The translations under genes and the position numbers were made by a program. A DNA stretch of 64,000 bases from Chamaea fasciata (taxonomy: Eukaryota > Chordata > Aves > Passeriformes > Sylviidae). Positions within the stretch are counted from its first letter, which is position 1. The number at the start of each line of letters is the position of its first letter. Location: positions 70,902,093-70,966,092 of the forward strand of contig JARCOQ010000006.1 of assembly GCA_029207755.1 (NCBI GenBank), in the 5' to 3' direction. This document shows, one piece after another, positions 1-14,639 of this stretch. Below the pieces are notes generated by a model. It had not been told where the DNA came from, ran no database searches, and was given only the letters and a program-made list of their open reading frames with translations.

Positions 1-3000
1 ATCACCAGTTTCTAGCCTGCATGATCATGGAGGTACCAGTGGAAACATGGACTGCGTTCACACGGATTTCTCCAGAAGTAGGTGTTCTCTTTTTTTTCGA
101 TATACTAAGGACTTGGTAATCAAACCTCTGTGTGTGTATCTGTTTGTATATCCCAGATGAAAATGTGTTTATTTGCCTTTGGTGAGTAACAAGTAACAAG
201 TTGCCTTTGGTTGCTGCTATGCAGCAGGGAAATGCTGCTGTGTCTTTTATTCTTCAAGCTTTTGATAAAAGACACTTGCGCATTTTTGGCACCTGGTCTC
301 CCCAGCTTTCCATGGAGCCGGGCAGCAGGACAGGCGTCATCCATTCTTTCCTTTGTTGTCTCTGGTTGGCCTGTAAACAGCCACCGTTTTTATTACTGGT
401 GATCCTGAACTGGGGCAATTGCACAGCACCTGATTAAAATGCTGAGAGAAGCAGTAATTTTTCCTTTGAAAATTGAGGTGGCTGGTGGAGCGTTGAATAT
501 CCAGCTTCACAAGAGAACTTGCCAGGAGACTCTTAATATCATTTCCTTGTCTTTTTAGTACTGGGGAATCGAAAAACTCTGAATAGTAACTAACTGGCAA
601 GATCTGATAAGTCTGCTAACAGGGAGATATTTATTGTGTCTTATGATTTAGACTGTATGTTTGCTGTGTCTTTTTGGTTTTTGAAGCATCTGACAAATTC
701 TGTAGCTTGCCAATGTGCTGCTCATATTGATGTCAGTAAGCACTTAAAAAGTGATTTTATTTTTGTAAGGACTGGTATTCATCATCACCAAGTAGTGGTG
801 ACATGTAGGTAAAGAAGTTGTCCAAAGAAAGGACGCTTGTTTTTCCAGACCTTGAACAGTTGATCTGCTTACCAAATATTCTTGAGCCTGAGTTGTTGTT
901 TAACCCAAGCTGATTCTGAGTTCTTGGCTGTTTGTCTGTGTCCCGCCCTCTGGTAGTGGCATTTTCCTTTAGATAACTTTATTGTCATAGTAATGAAAAA
1001 GACCGTAAGTGGAGGACATGTGTGCTGGTATTGTTTTCTAGTGAGCAATGGAAGTTTTAGAACTGTTAGAAGGCTTTTATTTCTGCACCTTTATAATATT
1101 TTTCCTGCTTTAAAAAAAATATGGATGCAACACTTCAGGATCTTTTCATCCTGAGGTACATTAAAAGTGAAATTGGATCTTTGAGATCCGTGTCAGAAAT
1201 GCTTGTATGTGCCAACATATCTTTAAATTCTCTCTGGATATATAATCATTTTAAGCTGTCTCTTGTCTACCTGTTTGGTTTTTCTAAGGAACAGATATCT
1301 ACATCTGGAAAAAAACCCCAGGATTGCATTTCACATGAACTGGTGTTTTTGTTGGCAGCCTAAGGGGACATGAAAATTTAAATGGGCATAATGAATAAAT
1401 TACCCTTTGACTTTAGACTGTTCCTTCAAAACAAGAGTGGAATGGTGTGTGGTACATTTGTACTGCTTTTTGCCTCTTTGTAAGGGGCTCATTTTCTTCA
1501 TGATGAATTTAATCTATCATGATCTCCCCTCTACTACAAAAAGCAAGGAAAAGCTTTTTCTTTATGAGCACAGAGAAGTCATGGTTATTTTCTTTTTATC
1601 TTCTTGAGGTCTGTGATTACGAAATGGGAGAAATTCCAGAGTCTCTATGAAGACTTTAAAAAGTATTTCAGGTTTGCTATTGATTTTCACATGGAATGCA
1701 TTCAGATGCTGGGACAATTAGCAGCTGAGCTCAGTCCAACTGAGGACAGACTCTGCTCCAGCAGAAATTGAAGCTAATGGGCTGGAAAGGCAAGGAGGAT
1801 AATTCCAGTGTCCAGCACTAGTCTGTAGCTAGACTGCCATCAGAAGGAGTGGGAGGCGGGATGCGCTGGCCGAGGGCTGAATGCTGCACGGTGACTCAGA
1901 ATCCTCTGCTCTAAGAGATTGTGTAGCCATGCTTGAAAACTGCTTCCACTTTAGTGGCTGGGAAGGAAATGAGTGTGGAAAGCAGCTCTTGCTTGAAGCA
2001 GTCACAGTTTAAGAAGCAGATTGTATGTGGCCCTTTGGTGGCTTCTTCCCTTCTGATCTGGATTCTTTCCTTTTCTTTTTCCCCGGGCATAAAAATAGAA
2101 GGAAGAAGCTGCTTCAAATAGGCTAAAGTCTCCCAAGGTGACTTTGTTTAAAAAAGAGCCCACAGTCTAAATCCTGAGGAAGTGTCTCACGTGGTCCTGA
2201 GCTTTTCCACAGCTTATTTTCCAGAGAAAAAGTAAAACCTGACATGTTTTTTTGACTGCGAATAGCAACAGGTTGGCTGCCAAACTTTTCAGTCTATATT
2301 AGCCTTTTTGCCAAAAATCTTATTTGTTTTATTTTACCACAAGCACGGCAGACAAAAGGACATTGTTTTTCCCAGTGAGAGAATGGGTAGTTTTTATCAG
2401 CCAGACAAACTTCTTACATTCTGTTTATAAGCATTTGTTCAGAAAACACTTCATTCTAATGCAGCTTTTGCAGTTTCTTAATCGTGCCAGAAGAGATGAA
2501 AACATAGGCCTGGCCACTTTGCAGAGCTGCTCTGAGAGATAATCTCCTGGTTTCGATGTTTCAGACAATCTCAGATAAGATGTAAATGCAGAATATTGTT
2601 GCTTTTGCTTTTCTCCATCTGTGTTCCAGTGCTATTTCTGGCACAGGTAGAGGTTGAAGACGGGCCAAGGTACACATCCCTGCCAGGGTTTCAAACACCA
2701 CTGAAGGTTTGGGAGTGTCAAATGTCATCCTTTTGAGCTTGTGCCTACTTCTAAATGTGTTTGTGTACAGCAGAATTTTCACTCCTAATTCTTTAAGTGC
2801 CTCTTAAAAATGTATGGCTAATCTTGTGTCAGTCTGAGTGTTTCATGCATGCTCTGCTCTCTCTGAATATTAGTTTCATTTGCTCTCTTTCAAGAGTCAA
2901 TGGGAAATCCATTGGAAGTGAGATTTGTGTTCAATACGAGTGTTAACGGTAGAAAGTTTTCCACTGACATTGTTGAGGGCAAACTAGATCAGTCTCATCA

Positions 3001-6000
3001 CTCTTTTTCCTGTAATAGATAGGCCTGGGTTTTTCCTTCCTAAAGTATCGGTGGCACGTAGTTAATACATCTGTTCTCAGAAATAATTTGCTTCCCTAGG
3101 CTGTTCTACAATGGCATGAAATAATCATTAAAAAATTATAATACCCCAAAGTTTTTCATCTGTTAAAAGTGAACAAGCTGAGGTAACAAAATCTTCCCCC
3201 CACATACGCCTTAGGTAAGGAATGCAAACCTTTTAATGAGCTTTTAATGTCCAGGTAAGCCATCTGTGTACTCCCCCACAGAATCTGTTGTCCAAGTTGC
3301 TCTGGGAAGGAGCAAAAGGGCTGGCGTGTGTTGTATATATTTCAAAAACACCGTAACCCTGCTCTGTAGTTTTCACAGCCACCCATGTCTGTAACATCTC
3401 TGGTGTAAAGGCTGCATGGCTGCAGAGGTGGGAACCCAAAGGTAGAGGAAGTGATTTTGGTTTCCTTTCTGTACTCGAGCCTTTCAGCTGAAGAAGCTGG
3501 TGAAAGTTGGGCTGCTTTGCTGCCTGCTCTTGTTTTCATCAGACTGTAGCATCACAGCAGTTTGTCTCATGAATTTGTAACCATGAGAACCAATTATGAT
3601 CTCCTGCAATGGTAATTATATTAACTAAAATGGTCATAAAATGATAGGGAGGAAGCTGCATGAAAAAATTCTCTGAGGTGAGTCAGCTGTTGTAGCTGAA
3701 CTAAAAGCTCAAGGCCCTTGGATAAAACCCTGCCAGGGTAGGCAATAGACACTTTCTGCTACGTTTAGCTCTTTTCCTTGAACATAAACAGCCATTTTTT
3801 ACATGGGAATTTAGTACAGACTCTCAAGAGTCTGTTTGCAATTTGTTGTAGAAGAGATTTTTAAGCAAATGCAAATAGTGGATTGAAATCAAAACTGCTA
3901 AGCGTGGCCTTTGGAATGCTGTAAAGCTGAGATTGGTGGTTATGGAGTTGCAGAGAGCCTTCACCTGCACCTTCTGTCTGAAAGAATTGCTTGGGGATCA
4001 ACATGAGGCAACGTGCAGTGAAAGGAGCTGCTGGGATCCACATTTAGTAACTGTTCTAGTAAAGCAGTTTGTGGTTTCTGGACTGATCCACTAGTCTTCC
4101 AAAATTTAAAATGGAGTAGCAGCTGCAAAACCTGAATTTTGTTTAAGAATTAGAAAAATACTGAAGCAAAAGACTAGTGTAGGATCCTCTATAAATAATA
4201 TTCAAGGTTGGACACGTGTTCTAAAATGTATCGGAAACGGAACAACAGAGACTTCCCAGGGAAGGCCTGTACTGTCCAGCAGAACAGAGGGGGTGTTTGC
4301 AGGGGAGGGGGAAGAAGAAAGGATCCTCCTGTTAAGGAAAAGGTTAATAAGGTTCATTTATATCCCACTGTTAGGAAAGCTAGCTGGGAGCTGCCGCTTG
4401 CTCTGTATCTTCTCATAACTACACCAGTTTGTCTGGCTGAAGATTGGGCTCTATGCTGGCCAAAAAATTAAAAAATCCTTCATTCTCAATCCTCTTTCTA
4501 CTTTGCTAAATGGTGTTTTAAAAATTGCTTTGGTGATAGTCTTGAAACCATAAATATGCCATTAATCAATGAACTGTCGCCTGCCTTGTTCCTCAGACAG
4601 GCTGAAAACCTGCAATGAAATAAACTTTGAACATTCAGATCCAAACCACATTTGTCATCCATAAAAACTATACTTCAAACCCGAGGGTGTGTTTCTCAGT
4701 GTTTTCTCCTCACCAATATCCGCGGCCTGGTTCTTGGGGAAGAGTAGGAGCAGGGCAAGTTTATCTGATACTTCCCCTAAATAATCTCCTGGCCTCCAGC
4801 TGTTTTTGGCTCAGGATTTCCTGAGCTGGATATTGTCTCTGTGATTTAATAACCCGCGGTGGTTTTTTTCTTTCACAAAATTGTCCCTCCTTGAGCTGAG
4901 GTAACCCCTTCCCCCCAGGGAAATTCCTGCCACCACCTCTGTTCTGGCCGCTGGGCTGGGGCACACGAAGTCTGCTCTCCTAGGGTATGGAACGCGTTCT
5001 TAGGTTCAGGGAGAGGAAATACAAGGTTTACAGGGGAAAGTAATCATATTACAGAATATGAATAGTTATTGCTACAGTTGAAATATTATTTTGAAAACAG
5101 GCATATGGTCAAGAACAAACCCAAAACAATTTAAAAAAAGGAATACCATGTACCAAAGACAGGAATCTTTATCCAAATGACGAGGCATTTGTGTCTTGGC
5201 AGCGCTCGACTGTTTGTCTTGTCAGTTCTCTTGCTATCCTAAGTATGGCTTTATTTATTAAATATTAGCTTTCCGAAGGAAGCCATCAGGAAATGAATAA
5301 CTGTAGTCACAGCTGGGTTTAAAAAGGGAAGATAAAATAGGAAGCTCCATCCATTTTGTGTGCTGAGTGATGCAGGAGTTTTGTGAAAAAGCCACTATTG
5401 ATTTCATAACGCAAGAAATTAATGTAGTTGATTTTCTTATTTTTGGCATTCTGTGTTGTTCCTGTCTTTCATTTCAAACATTGATAATGATTTTGTTTGT
5501 TTTGTTTTGTTTTCTATTTTTTGGTACCTTCCTGGTTTTAAAGGAACTTTGCTAAAGTATAGAAAACTAGAAAAATCATCCAAAATGGACCTTATTTGGC
5601 ATTATACCATGGAGTCAGTTCCCTTTGGGTGGGTCCCTGCTGAGGTAGGACTGCTCAGCAGTATATCCCACCTTATTTCCCTCCTCACAGTACGCCCAGG
5701 AGCACCAGGACACCTCTGGGCTTTAAGATGCTGGAATATTCACTGTAAGCTGTTGTTATAGACGTTTGTGGCTTGTTCAGTTTTGGATGAATTCTCTTGG
5801 GGAAAGCACAAAGCCTATTTATCCCTGATATGGCAGCCAGATTTTAAATCTGTGCTCTAAAGCATGAATATTCTACAGGTTTTCAGCGAAAGGGTGATGA
5901 GAATTTTCTTAAAATAAGCTGTTCTGCACACACAGTTTTTTTTATAGGCCTAGACTGTCAGCCTGAGATGGATGCCAAGAACTGGGAGGGTTTTAAATCT

Positions 6001-7800
6001 GGTATAATAAGAAGCAACATGCCTGATACCATAAATCACTGGACAGTCTGCAAGTGTTGCTGTCTGCACCACGGCAGTACCAGCTGTTGGTGTAAGAACT
6101 TACTCTGGTTTGTCTAGTCCCTGGTCAGGGACTTTTAAGAAAATGCTTTGCTGTTCTTTAAACAATTTGTACTTTAATTGCAAGTGGGTGGAATTATGAA
6201 AATGCAGAGAGCTGAACTGATGTTTAAATAGTTCAGCTCATCATAGTGCTATTTTATATTGCTGTTAACATAAATACTGCCAAAAGGCATTTGTATAATA
6301 ACAGAAATTGAATTTGAGTCATAAGTGACAGTACCTTGCATAAAATACAAGGCCAGATATTTATTTGAGCACCACAGTGACTCTTCCATTACTTACTATT
6401 CCTTTAAAACTTGGGATATTCTCTCAAAGCTGAGCTGCTCTCTCCAAACATATATATATATATATAATTTTTTTTGTTACATTCTTGGGATAAAATCAGC
6501 TTGAAAATGATGTTTTTCCAAGGTTTGGGGGGTGTGTGGTCAATGATTTTTAAGCTTATTCTTGAGTGTGTGACTGATTTTGTGACCTGTCAGTCACTTA
6601 TAACTTACTAAGAGGGATGGACACAAAGAATTCAGAAAAAAAAATGTTTAGGAGTTATTAATTTTTTTTTTAAAAAGAAGTGTCCTTTGTACCTTTCTTT
6701 AAACAAAATGAAAAAGCTTCATTAGTTTGTGCTGTTTGATGGACTTTATGCTTGCCAACCACCAAAGAGCAAACTGTATCGTACTCATCATTTCCCTCAG
6801 CTGAAGTCCCATATTAATGTAGTTGTAGCGTGTAAGAAGCAGTTAAAGCCCAAAGCATGCCCAAATCCCAGTTTCCCGGGAAGCAAAGTTGTTTATATGG
6901 GACTGAAGGGCAGCGTTTCTCCGACAAAGGCCAGTGTTCTGGAATGAAGGTTAAATGGGAATGATGGTCCCCTGCCAGCCTGCTGCAGAGTGGGGACCAT
7001 GTCATCTTGTCACTAAGCCAGGCAACAAGCCAGGGCAAGAAATAGCGTTGAAATAAGTTTCTTTATCTGTGAACCAGTCAGGAAGCTGTAGCTGGGACAG
7101 CAGTGAAATGCAGTTATTTAAAAACACTGATAATTAAGACATTTGAAGTGTTGGTTGCTCTGTTATATAGCTTACCCTTTAACATTGTTTTAGAAGAATA
7201 TCCAGTATGTAGTCAACAGTTTTGTTTCCTGTGTTACACTTGAGTTGCTTCTTTTTGGTCAGTAATAAAAAGTGAACAGTATTTAAGCAAAGCAGACTCA
7301 TTCAGAAAGTGTCTACTAACAATTTTATTAATTGCTGCTGAGGGGATCATTGTCATGATTTGTTTTTTTAATTCCTTAATCTCAGTGGAGAAAGGATGTT
7401 TATCAGACAATTTCTATGCTAAACCCCCCTGAAATTATAGGCGCTGAGAGAGTTTTCTTTACTATTTTGGCAGAACACGTAAATACCTTACTATGTCTTT
7501 TCTGTGTGTTCATTTTCCCTCTGCTGCTTGTTCTGTGTGTCTTATCATTTAAATGGTCAGTTGATAAAATCTTTCTTTAAGGATTGCTCTCAGATACGTG
7601 GGGCAGCTGCACATGGTGCACTAGAATGTTAAATCATTTGAAATCCCAAATTTGTTCTCTTTGCCACTTGGATAACTGTTGATGATGTCTTTAAGTCTCG
7701 AAGGCTTTTTAGGATGTCAGATATCTCCACTATTGCCATTTGTTTCATTTTGTTGGTGTTTTAAAACCTGATCTTTTGCAGTGATAGAGAAAACAATGTG
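1..7800. other. Noncoding stretch, no recognisable feature apart from a (TA)n tract
   Basis: All open frames are short, discordant between strands and unlike any family I recognise. No repeat family is recognised. Intergenic or ANK2 upstream intron. Confidence 0.6.
6450..6467. repeat. (TA)n microsatellite
   Basis: An uninterrupted TA run of eight units plus an extra A is followed at once by eight T. Confidence 0.95.
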
Positions 7801-7824
7801 TCTAGCAGAGGGATCCTTTTAGCA

Positions 7825-8015
7825 ATGGGTGAGCAGCGATCAAACCCGTGGCTGTATTTATAGCTCGCTATTCACCCAGCTGCCCAGCCCGCAGCGCTGG
7901 GGGAGATACAGTCCCAGCCCATTGAAGCTGCGGCCAGGAATGGTTACTTAGCACGTTTTAATCACTGTACAGACACGGAGGGAGACTCGTATCGGATTCC
8001 AGCTCAGCTGATGGA
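7825..8015. promoter_or_regulatory. Candidate enhancer-like segment (MEF2-like and E-box motifs)
   Basis: A near-MEF2 site (GTATTTATAG, 7854-7863) is followed 14 bp later by a CAGCTG E-box (7877-7882) and a GC-rich segment. A second CAGCTG sits near 8004. MEF2/E-box pairing is common in muscle enhancers and ANK2 is strongly expressed in heart, but motif co-occurrence alone is weak evidence. Confidence 0.2.
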
Positions 8016-8019
8016 TGGG

Positions 8020-11000
8020 CCACTGTGACCTGCCAGTCCTGGCCGTGGGCGCTGCTCATTGAGCCAGGGAGACTCGCCCTCCTCATGTTTTGCTTCTCGG
8101 CTCTCCTCTCTTCGTTGGTGAGGTGGGAAGTTCAACCACTGCCCCTTTTTCATCAGGCTGCTTTCGCACACCCCACTCTTGAGTGACCCTGGTTGACGTG
8201 GAGCACCCGTGGTGTGTGTGCAGAGGGAACACATAAATGTGTAAGTTAGATGCACGCTCCTGGGGTTTCAGCTCTAGGCACCTGTAACATTAGCCCTTAA
8301 ACCCAAATAATTGCTGGTCAGCGTGGTTCTGTGGGCTTTAATTTTGTGCGGTTTATTTGGGCAGAGAGGGGCCATTTCAGACCCTGAAGGGCTGGGGCTG
8401 GTGTCCAGCTGTGGGCAGCATCTTGGGCTCCAGCAGGGGAAGGCGGGGCAGGAAAAAAATCTTTTATACTGCCGTGTTCATGTTAAGAAACATGTATTTC
8501 AAGAGATTTGAAACCAGAAAATCTGTGCAAAGCTTCAAAATAATAATAGTAATAATGATGCCATGTCGAACTTGAGAAAAAACTGCTTTCTGTGGTGCAT
8601 GAAAATCAGTCTTTGCTTGTCGTGTTATAAGTTGCAACTTGGGAATATCGCACATGAGACGCCAGTGAAATTTTTTCCCCCCCATGTTATTTTATCCTGT
8701 TTTATTTGTCTCAGTCAGAAACGTGGGGGAATAAGTCCAATCCTGTTCGCCTTAACATCTCTTGTAAATGCAGCGTGTGCCTGCCTCGCCTCCCTTTGGC
8801 CGAAAGAGGGAGGTCTTTGCCTTCATGAATCCCTCCTAAGTGCTTATAAATGGAAGAGAGCATTTCAGATAATCCTTGCGTATTTGGGAAGTCTCACAAA
8901 CCTGTATGAAATGGCACTTTCTGACCGAAACTTAAAGGCTTAACCCCAAACTTCAGATGAGCCAGATTTCTCTGTGGTTACCTGGTTAACAGTGAAGTGT
9001 TACACCAAAGTATTCGTAATGTTGGAAAGATAAGAGAAGGTTCTCCATACACTTTCCACCAGTGCTCAAGAGATGATTTTTTAGAAATGAAGGGGAATAC
9101 TGTTGTATAAAATGTAATAACTCTTTTCCACTCTAGCTTTAAGATAAGTGCTTGTAATTTAGCTTTTCAGTTGGAGGAGGTACAAAGATTTATAATAACT
9201 TCTTTTTATTGACAAACTACACAACCCCCTGTTTCCTGTGATTTTCCAGTAGATACAGACAGCACACTGAAGTGCTTATGGAAGTCTTGTAATTATGTCC
9301 CCTACCTGAGGAGAAAAGTAGACTTTTTACGTTTGCTTTTACCCAGGGGTAATGTAGCCATAAGAAATCACACCTGTATCATGTTGGGTTTTCAGTGGAG
9401 GTACACAGCTCACACACAGGGTGTGTGCTGTGGTGAGTGCGAGCATCTAATTGGGAATAAAGTGTATATGGGTTTAGATCTGGTGTTCTATTGCCACCTT
9501 CTGCTCATCCATCATCCCGCTGCACTCGCGATGCAGTTATGTGTTGCACCTGGGAACTTGCATTGGGGATGACATTTGATTTTACAGCATGTTAGGGAAG
9601 CCGTGCCAAAAGGATACGTCAATTCCTCTTCTGGATTCCTCAATGCAAAGTCCTGTTTAGATAAGACAAGGAAAATGTCTTCCATAGCAAAATGAGCGAT
9701 AGTTTTCATCACTTCAAAAACTAAGATGTAAGCCTTTTCTCTGGCACAGGGCAGCTCAGTCTGATTTCCATTACCTTAAAAGCTCACAAATCACAGACTG
9801 AAGCATCAATATTTGTTTATTGCATTGTGAATTGCAGAATCTGAGAGTAATTTTAGCCTTTGGACACTTTAATAGGGAAGAGAAGCAATTGTAGAAGTAG
9901 AATTGATTACTTAAAGTGCATTGATTTGTTCTGAAGATTTCTACTTGGTGGTCTCTGGGAAATGTTCCCTTGAATGTTTACCCTTTCGGCATTTATGACT
10001 TATTGTATGGCCTGAAAAGTGACTTTACCTCCTGCTGTTCCATTAGGAGCTGAGGAGGAGAGGAATAGAAAATATCAGCTCCCTTGCAATGCCACTAGTA
10101 AAAGTCTGTCCTTTTTTAAAATGCTGGAAATAACGTGCTGTTTAAATTCTAGCTGAAAGGCATATTCATTCTCTAGTAAAATTCAGGATAGAGAGGGAAC
10201 AGAGGAAACTTGATAATGTTCCTAACAGGTAACTTTAGCCAGGAGAGTTGGATAGGAAGAGAATCAGCCTTGAAACTTCACAGATTGACATCCACAGGAG
10301 GAAGCAGGTGTATCATTATGCACTTGTTTCTTCTTCTTCCCCTCTTACTTAGAAGCTACAAATAGCAGGTTCCTTTTGTCTGCTCAACACCTGCAGTTTG
10401 TGAGGATAAAGAATTCAGAGTTGTAGGACAAATAAGTCCAACCAGCTATCAGGAAGTATGTGATAAAGGGTAGAATGGCAGGTCCCCAAATGCATCGTAT
10501 TTTACCTGTGTTTATAAATACTGCAAAATAACGGTTGTTTTGCACAAATTATGTGATTACACTTCCAGTTGTTGGGGTTATTGCATTAGCTTTCAAACTA
10601 TGACAGTAGCATTCTTTTCAGGAGCTCCTATTTTAGTTTTCATTGATTTCCCATTGCTTTGGGAAATTTAAGTTTGGCATTTCTTGGATGTCAACTTCTA
10701 TTGCTTTATTTTAATTTATAGTGCACTAGATAACAACCTCATCGGTATCTGGTCTGTAATTTGCAGTGGCCTTCTTAAGGCTTAACAATTGCAAATTAGC
10801 ATGCTGCTAATGTAAAATAACTGGGGGATCACAAAGTGTCATTTCACTTTTTGTCAAAATCTGTATTTTAGTACCATTAAAAATAGGTATATTTCTATTG
10901 TTTTCCAGTGCAGTATCACTAAATGTATTTTAAAATTTGATCTGGCTTGCAACTGTTTTTCAGTGAGTGATTGTTTCAGAGTGAAATGATATCTTGACAT

Positions 11001-14000
11001 TTAGTCAAGCTTTGACATTTTCTTTTGGAGCATGTTAAACCTTCCTTCGTGAAGGTGCATTTCAATAGACCAGAGCATGACAGTCAGAGGGTCACCTTTG
11101 CTTCTGATGTAACGTCTGACTTTTAGGCGAGAAAATATCAGGATCGAACTTGGTCTCTGTCTGGAGCTACAGGATGCATCAAATGCTTCCACGGGCTGAA
11201 ACTCTGAACTGCCCTGTTACTTTCTGGGTTTAGTGTAACACTAAGCTCTGATGGAGCCAGTGCAATCCAACAGAAACAGAAGTGTTTGTTAATGGTTGTC
11301 TGGTCCATGCGTTGTGGTGATTTCTGTGGGCACGTTCATGTCAAATTGTTTCATCCAAGTTGTCAGAAAACTGGATGGAGGCCTTCTGTCTTTGACTGTC
11401 TCCTTGGGCACTTCCACAAGGCGTTTCTGAGTGATTGTGGAAAACTTCCTTCTGATTATCTAGACAGAACAAATGGGAATTTCAAGTTACTGAATCTTTT
11501 TGCATCATATGAAGGAAGCCAAACCTATATAAAATGAGATTCTGCAAACTATTTTGGGAAGAAGTTTTTGTCTAGGAAGTAGAGGAGGTAGAAGTACTGA
11601 TGAGCTTTTGATGCCCTGTCTCTGGGAACCTGAGTGCCAGCTGATGTACAGAAAATTTGCGTGTAACTTGTCCGTCTCAATGTGTGGGACATTGTCATGT
11701 CTTGAATTTGCTGTACAGATGCACAGAACTGGATTCTGCTCTCTTGCTCCCATAAGGAGCTGGTGGGGATGTTTTTTCCCCTCTTTATCTCACAGAGGCT
11801 GGATCCCAGCTGCGTTTCTGTGCATAGAAAATCAAAGGTCAGATGAGGGCATGGTCTGTTTTTGCCAAAGAAGTGTCTGTGACCTGCAGAACAAGATGGT
11901 TGCCCTTTAGTGGGAACTGGAGTGAGGAGCTGGCTGCTCAGTGTCCTGGTATTTAACCCTGAGGAGTCAGGATCTAAAAGAAACAGGCATGTGGCTGGGT
12001 GACAGCTGCTGAGACTCTTGGGGAAGGCAATGAAGGAAAAGGCAGACAAGTAGAGGATTTAGCAAGTTCAGGGGCTGAACTTCCCTGGAACTTTAGACTG
12101 AGCATCTTAATCCAGTTCTTTCTCAGATTCCCAGGCTAAAACTGAAGAAGGATGTTCAAACTGCCTGCTAAGATTAAATTAGTCACTGTTGATGTTCAGA
12201 TAGATTTAAACTGCATGCAAAGTGTGCCTGGAGCTCTGTGTGTAGCTCTGCCTTCCCTCTGGTTTCCTTCAGGGCACTCTCTACCCCATGCACGGTGGCA
12301 GCAGCAGTCACATGTGTTACTTCCCATGCTGATTTACCCTGGACGATGCTCTTGCGCTGTGGCTTGGAAAAGACGGGTTTTTTTCTTAGTTTGGCTAACG
12401 ATGTTAACTTCTAGTCTGTCCAACAGAGTAGAAATGTCCTCAGTATACTGGTCAGGGGTAGCGTCCTGTTAGGTTGAATCGAGATCCTCGTGAAATGAGG
12501 GACAGACCTCGTGTGTATCAGCTGCAGAATGAAACATCTGCTCGGAGTTTTTGGATGAGCCAGTGCTAAAATGGAGCAAATTTTCACCATTTGTCCAGGT
12601 TTTATTTCAGTGAGCATAGAGGTAACGCTTCCCTTCAGTGGAAATGGTGGAATGTCTCTTGCTGCTGGTAAAAAATACTGCCAGAAATCTTTAAAGGCCT
12701 GCGTGTGTCTGATGTCGGAAGTTCTGGCAGCAGATGTGTTTGAGCTGCAACTTGTGTCCTCTCACATGTTCACTGGGTTCCTCATCAAGTCGTGGCTGTG
12801 TCAGGAGGTAAATGGCCATTATTGCCGAGGCTGTATCCTCGAATCTCCTCCTGTGCTTAACTCTTGTGGAGCTATTTGCAAGTGCAGGAAGGAACAGGAT
12901 CCTTTTGGTCGTCTTTTGGCAAAACAAGCTGTGACAAGTGGATAGATGCATTAGAGCTGTGTTTGACTTGGGAGCATGGAACTAGGAATCAAATTAATCA
13001 CAGAAAAGACAGTAACACCAGAAATGGAAGAGGGAAAAGGTGTAGGAATGGGGTGAGGAAGATAGGAGAAAACAAAGAAAAGAAGATTGAGTAGGGAAAG
13101 GTTGACCAAGGTTTGTCCTGCTTGCTAGTGCATTCTGGTGGGAGTTGAAGGTCCCTGGGATAACGATGTGCCATGTCCTTAATAAAAGGCAAAGGGTGTA
13201 ATTTATACTTTGGAATAGTTGAAGATTTGCTGTGGTATCTAGATGTTGGAATCTTTTCCCAAGCTTTGTAATGTTTCCTCAAGTGAGGGTCAGTGCATCC
13301 TGGTTAAGAACATGTCTTTGTTGCAGTGATAAACCGTGTACTTCCAACTTACTCTGTCTCTTTGGGAAATGTGCACTATAGATAATGAACGAAAGAAGGT
13401 CAGCAGGAGAGCGACCACAGCAACTCAGCTGCCATCAGCTGTTAGAGCACAAACCTATTCCCTAATGTTTTAGTACAAGAAGCGCTCTTTTCATTCTGTG
13501 CGAGCGAAGGTCAAGGCAGTGGCTCCCTAGATTCACACATGTGACTCCTGGGCTGATTGGCAGGGTGGAAAATCATGTTGCATGCTCTCCTGGGCAGGTA
13601 GAGAAATCCATTAGGAGACCCTGAGTGTAATGGGGGTGTGTACAAATGCTCATCTTTTTCTAGTGTCCCAGTGGCCATTCCATGGCTCCAGCTGTGAGTT
13701 TGGCGTACTTTCCAGAGGTTCAGATACCACAACTAATGGCGAGTGTTAGCCTCTATTTGCAATAAGTTGGTGTTTGCTATTGTGTAGATCCCGTGTCTCT
13801 TCAGCCACAGGGGTGGGATGTTCTAGCGCAGCGTTCCAAGCCCTGGATGGATTCCCAGCTGCCAAAAGCATTGATTATGAGTCTGCAGGATCTGCTGAGG
13901 GCAGGGGAAGAGAGAAGCTGCATAATTTCATTACCCTTTTTACTCATAGAGAGCACATGCTTTATAACCTCCTCTCCTCATCAATACTAATGCCTGTGGA

Positions 14001-14630
14001 ATCCCTTTGCTGCATTAAACCCCAGCCAGCTGAGGAATGCCCCTTTGAGGCTGCATTAGCTCAATTCAGAGCCTGGCATTAAGCTATGCATAGTTTCAGG
14101 GGTCATAATCCCAACATATCTCTGCTTTTCAATTTCTGTTCAGTTCTAGTCTTTAATTGAAAATGAAATGTTTTATCCTTAATTGTATTTCTGCTCCTTC
14201 TATCCTGTCGAAACCCCCTGCTGTTTTTTCCTAGCAGTGTCAGCTTTTGGAATTGAAAAATGCCAGACTTTTCATTCCAAAAACCGAATTTTTAATGATT
14301 TTGGAGTTGTTCCTTACATGATAACTTCAGTTGTGTAAGCCAGGAACATTGTTTTCTGGGAAGCTGCTGGCTTCCCATTCCTTTCTCTCTGCACCATCCC
14401 TCAAATAGTCAGAAGGAATCTGGTTAGGTGATGGCTTTCCTTGCCCTGTGTAGCCTTTTCCACAAAAAAAAAGGGCTCTGGTCCCTCTCTGTTTAAGTTG
14501 ATAATAAATCTGCTATAACCCAAGAGCCAGTGAAGTTCCCTGCATTTATGTGACCACTGATGCTGTGTTAAACAAGTTTTTGGTATGAAGTGATGTCGTC
14601 CAAGAACAGCATCTTTCCCTTGCTTTTTAA
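8020..14630. other. Noncoding stretch
   Basis: Contains the GA-rich tract at 13010-13103 and several 100-170 codon open frames, some of which open at a non-ATG codon. None resembles a known protein. Nothing else is supported. Confidence 0.55.
13010..13103. repeat. Purine-rich (GA) tract
   Basis: Nearly all bases on the + strand are A or G over about 90 bp, with scattered interruptions. It is low complexity and no coding signal is seen. Confidence 0.7.
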
Positions 14631-14639
14631 ATTATGAAT

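Noticed and set aside
8563..8943. Plus-strand open frame of 126 codons with an ATG start
   Set aside because: The translation is Cys/Leu-rich without a recognisable motif; no promoter or splice context supports it.
11549..12049. Minus-strand open frame of 166 codons
   Set aside because: It opens at a TTG rather than ATG, overlaps a 118-codon plus-strand frame, and resembles no family I know. A frame of this length is expected about once by chance in this window.
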